DNA of 64,000 bases, taken from NCBI GenBank assembly GCA_010279815.1, contig QEOQ01000180.1, positions 1,957,214-2,021,213 on the forward strand. The letters run 5' to 3'. Below are positions 44,214 to 58,697 of this stretch, in pieces (the stretch's first letter is position 1; each line of letters begins with the position of its first letter). Made by a program: the position numbers and the translations under genes. The notes under the pieces are model-generated. The model saw only the letters and a list, made by a program, of their open reading frames with translations, was not told where the DNA came from and searched no databases. Origin of the DNA: Brachionus plicatilis (Eukaryota; Rotifera; Eurotatoria; Ploima; Brachionidae).

Positions 44214-45434
44214 ATGATGAATCAGACAGAAAAGCTCAGTGAGATAACAATTCAAGATGCTTATAGATTGGACGATACATCGACTGATGAAATGCCAAAT
44301 GTTTTTTCCACAATAGACTTAAATGGCACACAAGCACTGGACTCGAACATTTCTACAAACGAATCCGACTTGGGCTATACAAGTTTTGGAATCGGTGAAC
44401 GAAATCCGAATAGTACCTTTAATGGCGATCCAGCATCAGATTTTTCTGGACCTGCTAGTCCGCAAAGAGCTGTACCTAAGTCTAAATCAACCAACACAAT
44501 TCCTAATATAAACATCAATTTATCTTCCATTATACCGCCAAATTTGCCACACTCAAGCTCAGTTTTGTCTTCGGCAGGAGAAGTCTCCTCCAGATTTGCC
44601 ACAAAAACTGCTTCAACTTTTGAGACATTTAAACAGTGGAGTAAAAGTGCCTATAAATGTACGAGACAAATAGTTTCTGAAAAATTGGGAAAAAGCAGCA
44701 AAACAGTTGATCCTGAACTTGATTCTCAGATAGAAGTATAAAGTTAAATTATAAAAAAAACTTTATTAAAAATATTAAAATTGAAGAATTTACGCGAAGT
44801 TAAGAGAAGGTACGAAATGATGCTATCTCTAGCAGTTTCTTTGACCACTAATTTTCAAAACACTGTAAATATGCAGAAATCACTCAGTGAAACTTTTGCT
44901 GGATTAGCTCAACGATCGCCTGATTTGATAGAAGAATTTACATCAAATAGCGAAACTCAGCGTCAACTTGTTCGTCAAGGTGAAATACTTATCCAGGATT
45001 TGAATCAGTTTACATCTAGTCTAAAAACTCTTTGCCAAAAAACAATGGAAGATACTCTGTTAACGATTAGGAATTATGAAGCAGCCCGATTGGAATACGA
45101 TGCTTACAAATTTGACTTAGAGTCTCTCAAAAGTGTTCCACATAATGAACAAAAACTTCACGAAATAGCAATTTTGGAACAAGAAGTAATTAATTATAGA
45201 GAAAAATATGAAAATCTTAAGAAAGACGTGGCAATTAAAATTAAATTTTTGGATGAAAATAGAGTTAAAGTCATGAAAAAACATCTTGTTTTATTCCAAA
45301 AAGCAATAAATACATATTTTACAGGAAATGGTGAAGCTTTATGTTCAACGATGAAGCAGATCAACGAAGCAAATTCATCATCTAATCCTGATGATGGTTC
45401 TTTTAAATTTCAATCTTTTTTAGAAAAGCAATAA
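44214..45434 (+). CDS. ARFIP2: Arfaptin (AH/BAR-domain protein)
   Basis: Exons 44214-44735 and 44787-45434 with a 51-bp intron (GAA|GTATAA ... TTGAAG) give 389 residues (human ARFIP1 373, ARFIP2 341). The N-terminal 125 residues are Ser/Asn/Pro-rich. The AH (BAR-like) domain then starts with FETFKQWSKSAYKCTRQIVS and continues through RRYEMMLSLAVSLTTNFQNT, TMEDTLLTIRNYEAARLEYD and the strongly conserved KDVAIKIKFLDENRVKVMKK to the end. Arfaptins are banana-shaped dimers that bind GTP-loaded Arl1, Arf and Rac at the trans-Golgi and sense curved membrane. I cannot choose between ARFIP1 and ARFIP2 by orthology; an invertebrate usually has one gene, so the symbol is a label for the family. Confidence 0.95.
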
Positions 45435-48400
45435 TTAATTTTTAATTTTTTAAATTAAAATTTCTGTCTTAATATCAATTAATTTTAGCTTTTTAAAAAA
45501 GAAGTCGCAACGATCTATTTATATTTTTAACTGTATTACGGTGAGGGTTTTGAACGCAACGGGATTTTATGTTCGATTTATTTAAGAAAAATTTCATTTT
45601 CGTCAACGATATTAAATATCATTTAAATTATTGGTGTTTTTTTTTGATTAAATGATTAATTTAATAAATTTTTTAATTTAAAAATACTCAAAAAGAATTT
45701 ATGGTTAACAATGCATTAAAATTTAAAGTTTTGTCAAATGTAATTCCAACAATTAAAAAAATTTTCTAATTTTTATTCTTTATATAATTAATCACTTAAT
45801 TGATTGGAATTTCCCAGTTAAGAAAATTAAATAATTAATTTTTCTCAAAATTAAATCACATTTTCCTTCTTTTTAAAAAAACGTTCTCATATCTATTCTA
45901 TATTTTCATTAAGAAAACTGACAGGTAATTTTTACGTTTTAAATAAATTTTTATAGTCCTATCAGTTTGTTTACACCTAGCTATCCTCTAAGTTCTTTAA
46001 ATTAATTTTTTTTAGGAGGCCAAAAATTAAATATTTTAAATGTTTTTTTTGGAATTTAAAATATTTTTAAATGCAATCATAAACTAAAATAAGTAAATTA
46101 TATTGGAATTATAATTTGGTTAAGTTTCTTTTGTTTAACATAATTAAATTTAATTTATTGCTGACAATTGATTTAAAATTTCTAATAAAGTATTAACTAA
46201 CTTGAAGAAATAAGGATCAAAAACTTGTTTACTTATAATTTTAAATTATCTTTCATTTGAATTTAATCGATTTCCAACTTTAGAGATATATTTTTTCAAA
46301 ATAAATTTAATAAAAATATTAATAAACTCTCATTATAATTAAAAAGTCTCTAACAATAATCTAAATTATCTCTTTAATTAATAAAATTATCAATGTATTT
46401 AAATTAATCTTATCTTTTAAAGCTTTATTATTAAAATGTTACAAAAATTATTGAATAAAAAGATAAATTGCATATATTTTTTGTTTCAAAAATTCAGTTA
46501 TATTCTTATTTTCTATTATTTTTTGAATTTTTGAGATAAATTGATTTTGGAATTACAAAATTTCGCTTTTTTGGCTGCATAATGATAAATTTTTATATAA
46601 TAATAATAATAATATATATAAGCTACAACAAGACCAGCTTGCGAAGGTAACCTGCTAGGAGGTCACCTATGGTTGCTCCTTGCACTATCACATAGAAAAA
46701 TCTTTAAAAAAAAAACCCTGTTTAAATTTTTAGGTCTAAATAAAAGTTAAGATTCTCGATAGAAAAAGCTTTAAGAGAAAATTTTTATAAGTAATTCATA
46801 TTTTATAGTTCAAATTACCTACTTTATTATTGGCAAAGTAAAATTTTTGATCAAATTTCATTTTTAAATTTGTATGTTTAATTGTATAAAAATAACTTTT
46901 GATGGTCTCATAAAAGTTATTTTATCTAGAGAATTAACATTTTTTGTTAAGTCAATCAAATCACAAATGTTTATCAAAATGTAGTCTATTAGAATCTAAT
47001 ATTCCTATGTTTTTTTTAATTTCAAAGGCAATTTCTGAATATATTTTTGCATAATTAAATATTTACTCAAAGAATTATAAAATCTGACTTTTAATTTTAA
47101 TTCTTCGATTTAAAAAATATTATAAATTTAAAAAGAATTAAAAATCTCTTAAGTTTTCCAAATCGTTTTTATTTTATTTGGTGTTTTTTTAATAAATAAA
47201 TTCAATCAGTTTTATTATAAAGAATCAATAAGTTAAGGCTTTTTTTTACAAAACAGTAAAATGATAATTTTTCATTTTTTCCAAAGAAACTTTTCTGAAA
47301 CTGAAAACCGAACTTTTTTCGAAAAAATTTCAAAATATTAAATAAAATAATTTAATTTAGTTTTTGAACCCAACAAAAAAATATCTGGAACTAGCATTGT
47401 TTAACTATGCGCGTAATTTATGCCCTTAAACTTATATTTATAGACAAAAATCTTCTCAAAAAATCATAAAATTTTAAAAAATTTTATTTTATAAACGTTT
47501 CTTAATAATCAAAGCTTAAAAAATATTTTTCATATATTCTGTGTGGATCAATTAAATTCAAGAATTGTGATCAGACTCAGTGATAAATTTTATTTTTAAA
47601 TGTAACTTAAAATTCGCATATAAATCAACACTCAGCTTGAAAAGTTGGTTCCTGATTTTTAGCGTACAAATCTCTTTAAAGTGGTATACGGTTCACAGCT
47701 ATATATTAAAATATTGAAAATATTAGGATAAAGAATATGGGGGTAAACTAAATCAAGATTTGGTATAAAGAAATAATAACTATTGTATTCTGATTTTAGT
47801 CAATGAAATGAATGTTTAGAAAACATTTAAATAAATAAAAAAATTTTAAAAGAAATAAAAATTGATTGAATTAAAGAACGATTATTGTTTATTTTTTAAA
47901 AAATTCACTTGCTATGCAAAAATACCTAATTTTACTCACTTAATCGTGTCAAACTATTTGAATTATTTTTTAAAAATAAATCATTCATACATTTATCATC
48001 GACTAAAGCTTAAAATAACTAATTAAGATTTTTTCCATGTATCTACTCATTTCATCGATAAATATATAAATATTATTTTCAAAATATTTCGTATTTTTCA
48101 TATATTGTGATCAGCATCAATCTTTTCAGGTTTTTTAAAGTTTTTTTCCTTCCTTAAAAAATGCGAATCAACTAAAATCTAGTATAATTGCTTTAATTGC
48201 CCTTAAGGAATCATTAATTTCATTTTGTAGTTTATTTAATTTTTCAAATTATACGAAGATAGATAAAAATATTGATAAAGAATATTTATCGATATTTCTG
48301 TCTTAAGAATATTTTAGTCATATAAAGAAGAATATGCCATATTTTTAAAAGAACTGAAAAATCGTGATTATTTCACACTTCTTTTAATTTTTAATTCACT

Positions 48401-50269
48401 TTTTAGATTAAACTTGAATTAAAAATATTTAATTTATCAATTTTAATATTTTAAATTTTAATTTTCAAGTTTGGATGAATTTTGAATTTTTAGATTGTGA
48501 GGTCAAAAAAATTATAAAATAACTCGACTAGAAGAAAAATTTTATTAAAAAAATTAAATATTAAAATTCGACCTATTTTAATCTGAAAAATTATGAAAAA
48601 AAGGCAAAAATAGAAATTAAATCAACTTTTGATGAATTTAAATTAAACAAAACAGCATTATGTTCAATCAAAACCTTAAAATAATGTTTTGAGTATTAAG
48701 CCAATATATAAATTAAAATCAAAAATCAAATCATCAAACTTTACTCGGAGTTAAGTTCAAAGTAAAGAAACATTAAAGTTTATTTTGTTGTTGAAATTTT
48801 TGCATAAAAAAATAAAATTTTTCTAAATTTTATAAGTTTTCTTTTTAATTTATAATTTAATCGCGGAATTTCATGGCCATATAAAATATTTATATTTTTT
48901 AAATCAATATTTTTTTCAATTCAATTAAATTATATAAAATTCATAATATTAAAAATATTTAGAAATTCGTTTCGCTGAATTCTTTTTTATTTGAAGAATC
49001 GTACACACACTATAAAAAGTGTTAAATTACGAAGCACGCAATCCCTATTACTACACGGAAGTTTTCATGGACACTTACCTTGTAATATGCGACTTAAAAA
49101 ATTAAATTTTCAATCATTACTTAAGTCATGTAATCAACTTACAGATTTACGAGGAAGAATTAAGTTAAGAGTCGAATTTTATTACAAAGGCACAATCAAG
49201 GTTTGCTAGTAGGGTGTATCTAAAGACAGGAAGGACATTCGCAAAAAGTTTCTCAAAACGTGGACAATTTTTGATTAAAATTTTATTGTTATTGTAATTA
49301 TAAAATTTGAAACACTTTAAAAAAAATTTCTTCTTAATTGAACTGCAAAATTAGAAAATAACAATTTTTGTTAGCTAAAATAAAATGACTTTAATTTGTT
49401 TAAAATGTTAGCCTAACTTGATATGTTTTGTGTTCAGAAAAAAATAAAATAAGGAAAAAATATATTAATTATCTCACAGGCAAGATTTATCTATTTTAAA
49501 AATCTTAAAATCCAAAATCTTTTTTCCGAATAAAAAACGTTGACACGAAAAAATTTAATTTTTACGATGATCGAAATTAGTTCAACACTATTAATGATAG
49601 TTTCTGTTCATGTTCTAAATTCTTTTCTAGCATTTTGAAGCAATTATAATTAAAAAAAAATAACTCTCATTTGATAGATACGATAGAGCCGCGAGCCAAA
49701 TACTTCTAAGAGCGAAAATTTTTTATTTTTACGGAAAAATTTGAAGAGAAAATAGCTGATAAGATACATTTAGACATTTGAAATTAGGCTAAATATGACA
49801 CGGTGAGCATAGCAAGTGGTCTTTTGTTTAGAAAATAATTGTCACACAGATAATGGCTTTAGAACTTGGCCCACATCGAAGCACGCATTCATGTCTCAAA
49901 TATACAGAAATATTTCATGTACACCAAGTCATTTTTTGGGATATTTCGTTTTAAATTAGCAATGAAATGTTAATAATTCTATTTATCTATTTAAAATAAT
50001 TTGAATTTTTGTAACCTGTATTTTTGTTTTATTTTAATAAATTCGTTTTTAATTATTATCTAGTTTGAAAGACATATTTGAGAAAACTTATCGGTAATCT
50101 AGAAAAAAATGCCCTTGAGTTAAATTAACCATGAAAATTTAAAATCTTGAACTGATTTATCATTTTGATAATTGAAAACTTTATTGAATACTTGTCCTCG
50201 AAGCTATAAATTTATTTTTCAACTGTTGACAAAGCATTATTGGTGAGAGCCAACAAAAATATCATTTCC
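45435..50269. other. Non-coding region, nothing recognised
   Basis: 4.8 kb of AT-rich sequence with no exon that I can support. One GC-richer blip at about 46622-46680 (agaccagcttgcgaaggtaa...aggaggtcacct) contains a partial inverted repeat. A microsatellite (taataataata/atatata) lies at 46600-46620. Confidence 0.6.
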
Positions 50270-51185
50270 TCATTCATTAGCAAGCATAAATTGATCAGTT
50301 GGCTGTCTTATTATTATTGTTAAAAAAATTTGGATCTTTCAGCCTGTTTGCAATGGATCTTGGTCCACCCATTTCAACCGATTGACTGAATTACTTTGCT
50401 ACAAAAAAATGTTTTCAATTATTTAAAAAAAAATTGATAATTTTTAAGCATTGACAAGTAAGATTTATCACTGTTATTTAAGAATAGTTCGGATCACCCA
50501 GGTTGTTTGAATTGGATCTTAATCCTCCATTTTCAGCGGTTGATTGAACTGCTTTGTTAAAAAAAAACTTTAAATAAATTTTAAATATTTAGCTTTATTC
50601 AATAGTTAAAAAATATTTTATAATTTTAATTTATATTTATCATTTAGATTTATTTTTGTTATTATTAGTTGTCCATGCTTTTAGGAAAGAATATTAGTCT
50701 TCTTTTTCTGTCGATTCATTGACACAATGATTTTCATATAATAATGAAATTAAACAAATAAATTAAGATATATATATCAATTTAATACTTTCTTTCAATA
50801 CTTTTTTTTTAATAATTTTTAAACATTAATCAATATGCTTGAATCAATAGTTAGAAAAAAAATGTAATAATTTTTAAATAAAGTTCAAATTTATTTTTGT
50901 TATTATTAGAAGAATTGGATCTTTCAGTTTGTTTGAAATGGATTTTATTATTACTTTGCAGTCGGTTGTTTGAATTACTTTGTAATAAAATTTTATTCAA
51001 TATTTTTTCCTATAATTTTTAAATATTACTCGGCTAGCTTTATTTAGAATTGAAAAAAATTTGACAATTTTAAAAATATTGATCAGTTCGATTTATTATC
51101 ATTAGTATTATTTAAAAATAGTTTGGTTTAGAATGTTTTGAATGAAAAAAAATTTTTAATAATTTTTAAATATTGATCAGTTAGA
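50270..51185. repeat. Degenerate tandem array, four or five units of about 180-230 bp
   Basis: A recognisable unit (ttggatctttcagcctgtttgcaatggatctt...ttcaaccgattgactgaattactttg, then an A/T-rich half ending in aatttttaa.cattga.ca) recurs near 50330, 50490, 50650 (weak), 50905 and 51090. Identity between units looks around 65-75%, so the array is old. No frame is conserved between units. Confidence 0.6.
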
Positions 51186-51414
51186 CGAATGTAGGGAATT
51201 AAAAGAATGCGGCACTGATTTCGCAGCCAAGTAGAAAATGGAGCATGCTTTCGAGGACAGAGCCAAAATGAAGCAAGATGTTGAGCTAGAAAAAAATGAG
51301 CTCAAAATCCCAATGCACTATTTAGGAATGCAGATATATTTAGGCATCTGGGCCATTCTAATTTACCTAGAATATATTTTGTTACATTTTGCTGAAACAG
51401 ACTGGGAGTGAAAT
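51184..51414 (+). pseudogene. Decayed coding fragment with a membrane segment
   Basis: One frame is coding-like over 230 bp: ECRELKECGTDFAAK, a TAG, KMEHAFEDRAKMKQDVELEK, NELKIPMHYLGMQIYLGIWA, ILIYLEYILLHFAETDWE, TGA. It has charged helix then hydrophobic helix and is less AT-rich than its surroundings. A splice-acceptor-like TCAGTTAG precedes it. A single in-frame stop suggests a pseudogene or transposon piece. Family not recognised. Confidence 0.35.
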
Positions 51415-52833
51415 CTGGGCGCCTGTTCCATTTTGGACTTTATCTAGTTTAGTTCAATTTTATATTAGGAATATGGCAGCGTTTGAGACAACTAATAGGA
51501 GATCAAAAAATTAAACAATCATAATTCAACACAACATAATCTATTAATAAGCGAAAAAACGAGCACAATACAAAAAAGAAAAAACTTATTAAGCTTGCAA
51601 CAATCAGGCCTAAAAAGGCTTATAACTTGAAATTTCAAGTCATTACACTCTCAAATCAATGAAGCGTGCATTATTCATTTACATTTATTTTAAATTTAGT
51701 CCAAATTTTTGTGAACACTTTTTGGAAAAAAATTTTTTTTTTTTTTTTTCTATGTGTTTGTGTTGAACATAAAAAAAATGCGAACTGGACAAATGACCAC
51801 TATTTTGCCAGATCGTAAACATTTCTCATAACACTAAATAAACTCTTACAGGCTAGATGCGACTTTTCTCTTCTATTTTTTTATTATCTTAATTGTTTCT
51901 TCGAAAAAGGAAAGTTGACAGCTATAAATCCTCCAGTTACGGCTCATTGGAGATCTGTATCTATTCGTTCTAATGGAACAATTCATCCAAAACGTTTTAT
52001 ATAAGTAGATAATTCCTAGGTTTTATTTTGGCTAAAAGAGACACCTTATTTATTTCATTGCGTAACAATAGATTTAGCTGGCGATAAATATAGCGCTGTC
52101 ACATCCAGCATTACCGCACTAAAAATACAAAAACACTTTATCTATTTTATCTATCATCTAATTCACTTACAACAAGAATTTATCATTTCGATCAGCTTTT
52201 TACTTGTTTGGCCCGATTGGCGATTTTATCTAAATCTAGAGAAAAAAAAATTGCTAATGCATTTGCCATATCTGCACATTCTCAAAAATGCATTTGTGTC
52301 ATTTGTCAAACTGGCAGGCCAAAGTTTTAGAAGAACCAACAAAAAAAGTATAAAATGAACATAACATTATTTTTTTTGTTGGAGCAAATTAATCATTTCA
52401 AGAAATTTCAATTAATCATTGGTCATTTTGAATAGATAGTTTAAGAATTGAATGTGTATGTATTTAGCTTAATGGGTTGGCCAGTGGTCAAAAATATCAT
52501 TAACGGTAAGATAGCTCTGAGCTATACTTACATTTATCATTACTTTTTTGTCTAATTGCTATGTTCAATCTTTTAATTCAGTGGCCTCGTCATGTCATAT
52601 ATTTATACAAAGCTCAAGTTCAGTTTTGGCCTCTATTTTGAATTTAAAGCTTTTATTTTTCTTAAATTTATTTATTTAAAAAAAAATTGGAGATAAACTC
52701 CGTGGCAATTTTTTTAGTACTCTTTTCAGTCGTCTTGTTTAAAAAATTGTTATTTAATAAGTTAAAAGAAAAAAGCATAAAAAAGAATAAATTTTTAGAA
52801 TTTATTTATTAAGCTCAAAGACCCTTTAAACCA
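51415..52833. other. Non-coding region, nothing recognised
   Basis: No sustained frame or repeat that I can support. Confidence 0.5.
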
Positions 52834-53347
52834 AGCTGTCAAATTGGTATCATAGTTCACTATTCTTCTTCTAACTTCCAGTCCTCGAGGAACTTAAGGC
52901 GTCCAAACTAGCCTTTCCTTCGCGGCAATTCATCTCTTTCAAAAGCCCGTATAGCCGAATGGTTTGTGTGTTAGTCATGCAAGCAGAGGATCGAGGGTTC
53001 GAAACCCCCTAAGGGTGAAAAATCTTCTAAATATCACTGCAGTACGGGATGAATGTTTAAACTTCTTTCATCATAAAAAATAGGGTACCGGTTTCGACTG
53101 GGTAATAATAGCGGTGTAGATGACCAACTTGATGCAGTTCCCTCTGTGTCAGGTCGGAGCCGTTGCTAAAAAAGGTACAGGAAAAGGAGAAGAGCGCTTG
53201 GATAGAAAAAGGACATATTATTAATTCATCTCTTTCAGCTCTCTTTCAATTGATCATCATGGTTTACTATTCTTCTTCTAACTTCCAGTCCTCGAGGAAC
53301 TTAAGGCATCCAAACTAGCCTTTCCTTCGCGGCGATTCATCTCTTTC
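52834..53347. repeat. Tandem duplication of a ~107-bp unit, split by a SINE
   Basis: Unit 1 (52834-52940) and unit 2 (53237-53347) both run from agct...aattg through ctattcttcttctaacttccagtcctcgaggaacttaaggc.tccaaactagcctttccttcgcggc.attcatctctttc. The last 83 bp differ at only two or three positions. The two units were adjacent before the SINE inserted between them. Confidence 0.85.
52941..53222 (+). mobile_element. tRNA-derived SINE with 14-bp target duplication
   Basis: The head looks like a tRNA: an A box TAGCCGAATGG (52952-52962) and a B box GGTTCGAAACC (52996-53006), the usual 34 bp apart, followed by CCCCTAAGGGT. The body (actgggtaataatagcgg...caacttgatgcag...gtcaggtcggag...aaaaaaggtacaggaaaa) is shared with a fragment at 43341-43424. 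A perfect direct repeat AATTCATCTCTTTC flanks it at 52927-52940 and 53223-53236. The anticodon arm does not pair cleanly, so this is not a working tRNA gene. The A and B boxes would form an internal RNA polymerase III promoter. Confidence 0.85.
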
Positions 53348-55220
53348 GTACTGTCAAAATTATGCTTGATCTATCAACAATTTTCTTGATCTTCAAAGCT
53401 TGTCATTGCTGGCTTCAATCGGGGGACACTATTTTAAACTCTCAGAATTTTTTTTTTCAGTAGCAGATTTCAAAATGAAAGAAACACTAGTCGAATAGGG
53501 ATCTTAGAGGAGATTTGTGTGACATCATGTTTATTCCATTTAAATCCTTATCTAAAGTGAATAATGTTTTTTTTTTCAAATAAAGCTTGATTTTTTTTAA
53601 TTGGCAATTTAATTTACAAGTCAAATTTTTGCTTTAAAAGATAAATAAAATTTTCAGTAAATTTTTGAAAATAATTTCAAAGACTCGGACTTTCTCAATA
53701 TGTTTTTATTTTCCTAAAGATGTTCATTTTTGCTGCCGCTTTTATGACAGCATGGTCCGAGTGCTGTGTAAATGTTTAGCTTTGGGTAAAGTTTAATGCC
53801 AACATGATATTTTTGATAATGTTGTTCCTTAGGAGTGAAGCGAATTGCTTGACTTTAATTTCTTTTGCTTAGAGCACATTTTTAGTCTTGCGACGCGCTC
53901 GGATCTCAAAGATCCGATTTGGCCGAACAACTAGTTTGACACAGTTTAAGCAATCAATGTTGGCGAACAATATTTAGAGCTACTATCAAAAGCTAATCAA
54001 ATGATCTTTTTTTTAAGATAGTTAAGCATTTTTTTTTTCGTTGCTCAAACACAAAATTTGAAAGAAAGTGAGAATAAAAAATGAACAAAAAAAAAGTAAG
54101 TAGATAGTGTTAAAAAAGGTTACACTTGAACGATTTTGGCCAATCGAAGCAATAAAAGCAGCTTTGCAATCACTTTTTTTCTCTCTTAATTTTACAGTAA
54201 GAGAAATTTTCTCATTGATTTCCAATGAGAATCCGTTTCGCGTTGTTTATTTGCTAAACAATTGGCCAAAAAATAACTCTAATGAGCTTTTAGCAAATTA
54301 AAACTTTTGATTGAGCAAATAGGAAAACAACTGGCTCGATTGGTTGTCATAATTTTTTTTTCTAAAAGTGGATTATTTGCTAAATAGGAAAATGAAAAAA
54401 AAGAAAAAAAATTATTTGCGTATGTATGTAGTTTGGAGTGGCAATAATTGGCCAAAGCTATTTTGGGTGATCTAAAATGGTGCTCAGCTTCTTCAAGTTC
54501 GTGTTTAACTTTGCCAAGTCTATTTTTGGACCAAATCACTCAGCTTTGTTCTCCTTTACTTAACCTAAAAAAAAAAAATTTTTTTTTTATTTTTTTCATT
54601 TTTTTGCGATTTTTTGTTCCTTTCCTAACTCGATAGAGATTCACTAAAAAATAAAAAAAAATTAATAATAATTGGCCAAAGCTATTTTGGGTGATCTAAA
54701 ATGGTGCTTAGTTTCTAGTCCCATTTTGGAGGACTATTTGCAATTAATGACAACTATGGCTCAGCTTTAAATAGAGAAGTGATTTTTTAGTTCGTCAAAG
54801 ACCAACCATGTGTCTGCCAACGAGAATTTTGCTCAAAATATTTCAAGTGCAACTAAAGGAAAAAATTGCACGCTGGAATTTCAACTATTTTAACGTTTTT
54901 CCTCTTGCTAGTGTTTTATTCATGCGCCCTTTGTATTTTGAAATTTACGCTATTAAGTTTTTATTATCAAATATGTATTTTCTACTTATTATTGTCAAAA
55001 TCCAAGTAGAACAACAAAGAAAAAACGAGATAAATCAACTTGCCAAACACTGAAAATTTTCATAAATATTGCTAGAAAAAAATACCCAAGATTCATCCAA
55101 CTGTATCTTTTCTACCATATTTTCTCTCTCTCTCTCTTTCTCTTTTTTTAACTTGAAAATTTAATTTTAGCATTTGAAAATATCTTTGTTGTTATACCTT
55201 TTTTTTTTTCTTTCTATCTT
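53348..55220. other. Region upstream of the OVO gene, with a 42-bp direct repeat
   Basis: No coding exon seen. The 42-bp string starting aataattggccaaagctatt and ending gatctaaaatggtgct occurs at 54443-54484 and again at 54667-54708, essentially unchanged. TTGGCCAA-like sites also occur near 54138 and 54262. A CT-rich tract at 55126-55145 precedes the gap. Its position just upstream of a developmental regulator makes this a candidate cis-regulatory region. Confidence 0.5.
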
Positions 55221-55288
55221 NNNNNNNNNNNNNNNNNNNNNNNNNNNNNNNNNNNNNNNNNNNNNNNNNNNNNNNNNNNNNNNNNNNN
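55221..55288. other. Assembly gap (68 N)
   Basis: A run of N between a CT/T-rich tract and an A-rich tract, 145 bp upstream of the OVO start codon. Part of the 5' UTR or promoter may be missing. Confidence 0.99.
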
Positions 55289-55432
55289 AAAAAAAAAAAA
55301 AAAAAAAAAATTCAAATTTTATTTGATTAAAACCAATAATGTTCTAATTGTGAATCAGTTTTTGTTCTATTCAAAGAATACCTTTAGACTAAACAAGAAT
55401 AAATCTATTGCCACAAGCCCGCGCTTGCCACC

Positions 55433-58697
<3,265 letters not shown>

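Noticed and set aside
48991..49209. Plus-strand frame of about 70 residues
   Set aside because: Starts at TTG, has no splice partner, no domain and random composition; no support beyond being open.
52944..53015. Functional tRNA gene
   Set aside because: A and B boxes and a partial acceptor stem are present, but the anticodon arm does not form a clean 5-bp stem. The segment is also the head of a SINE with its own 14-bp target duplication.
54022..55053. Several 60-86-residue frames upstream of OVO
   Set aside because: No motifs, no splice context, overlapping on both strands, and they cover the 42-bp non-coding repeat. Best read as chance frames.
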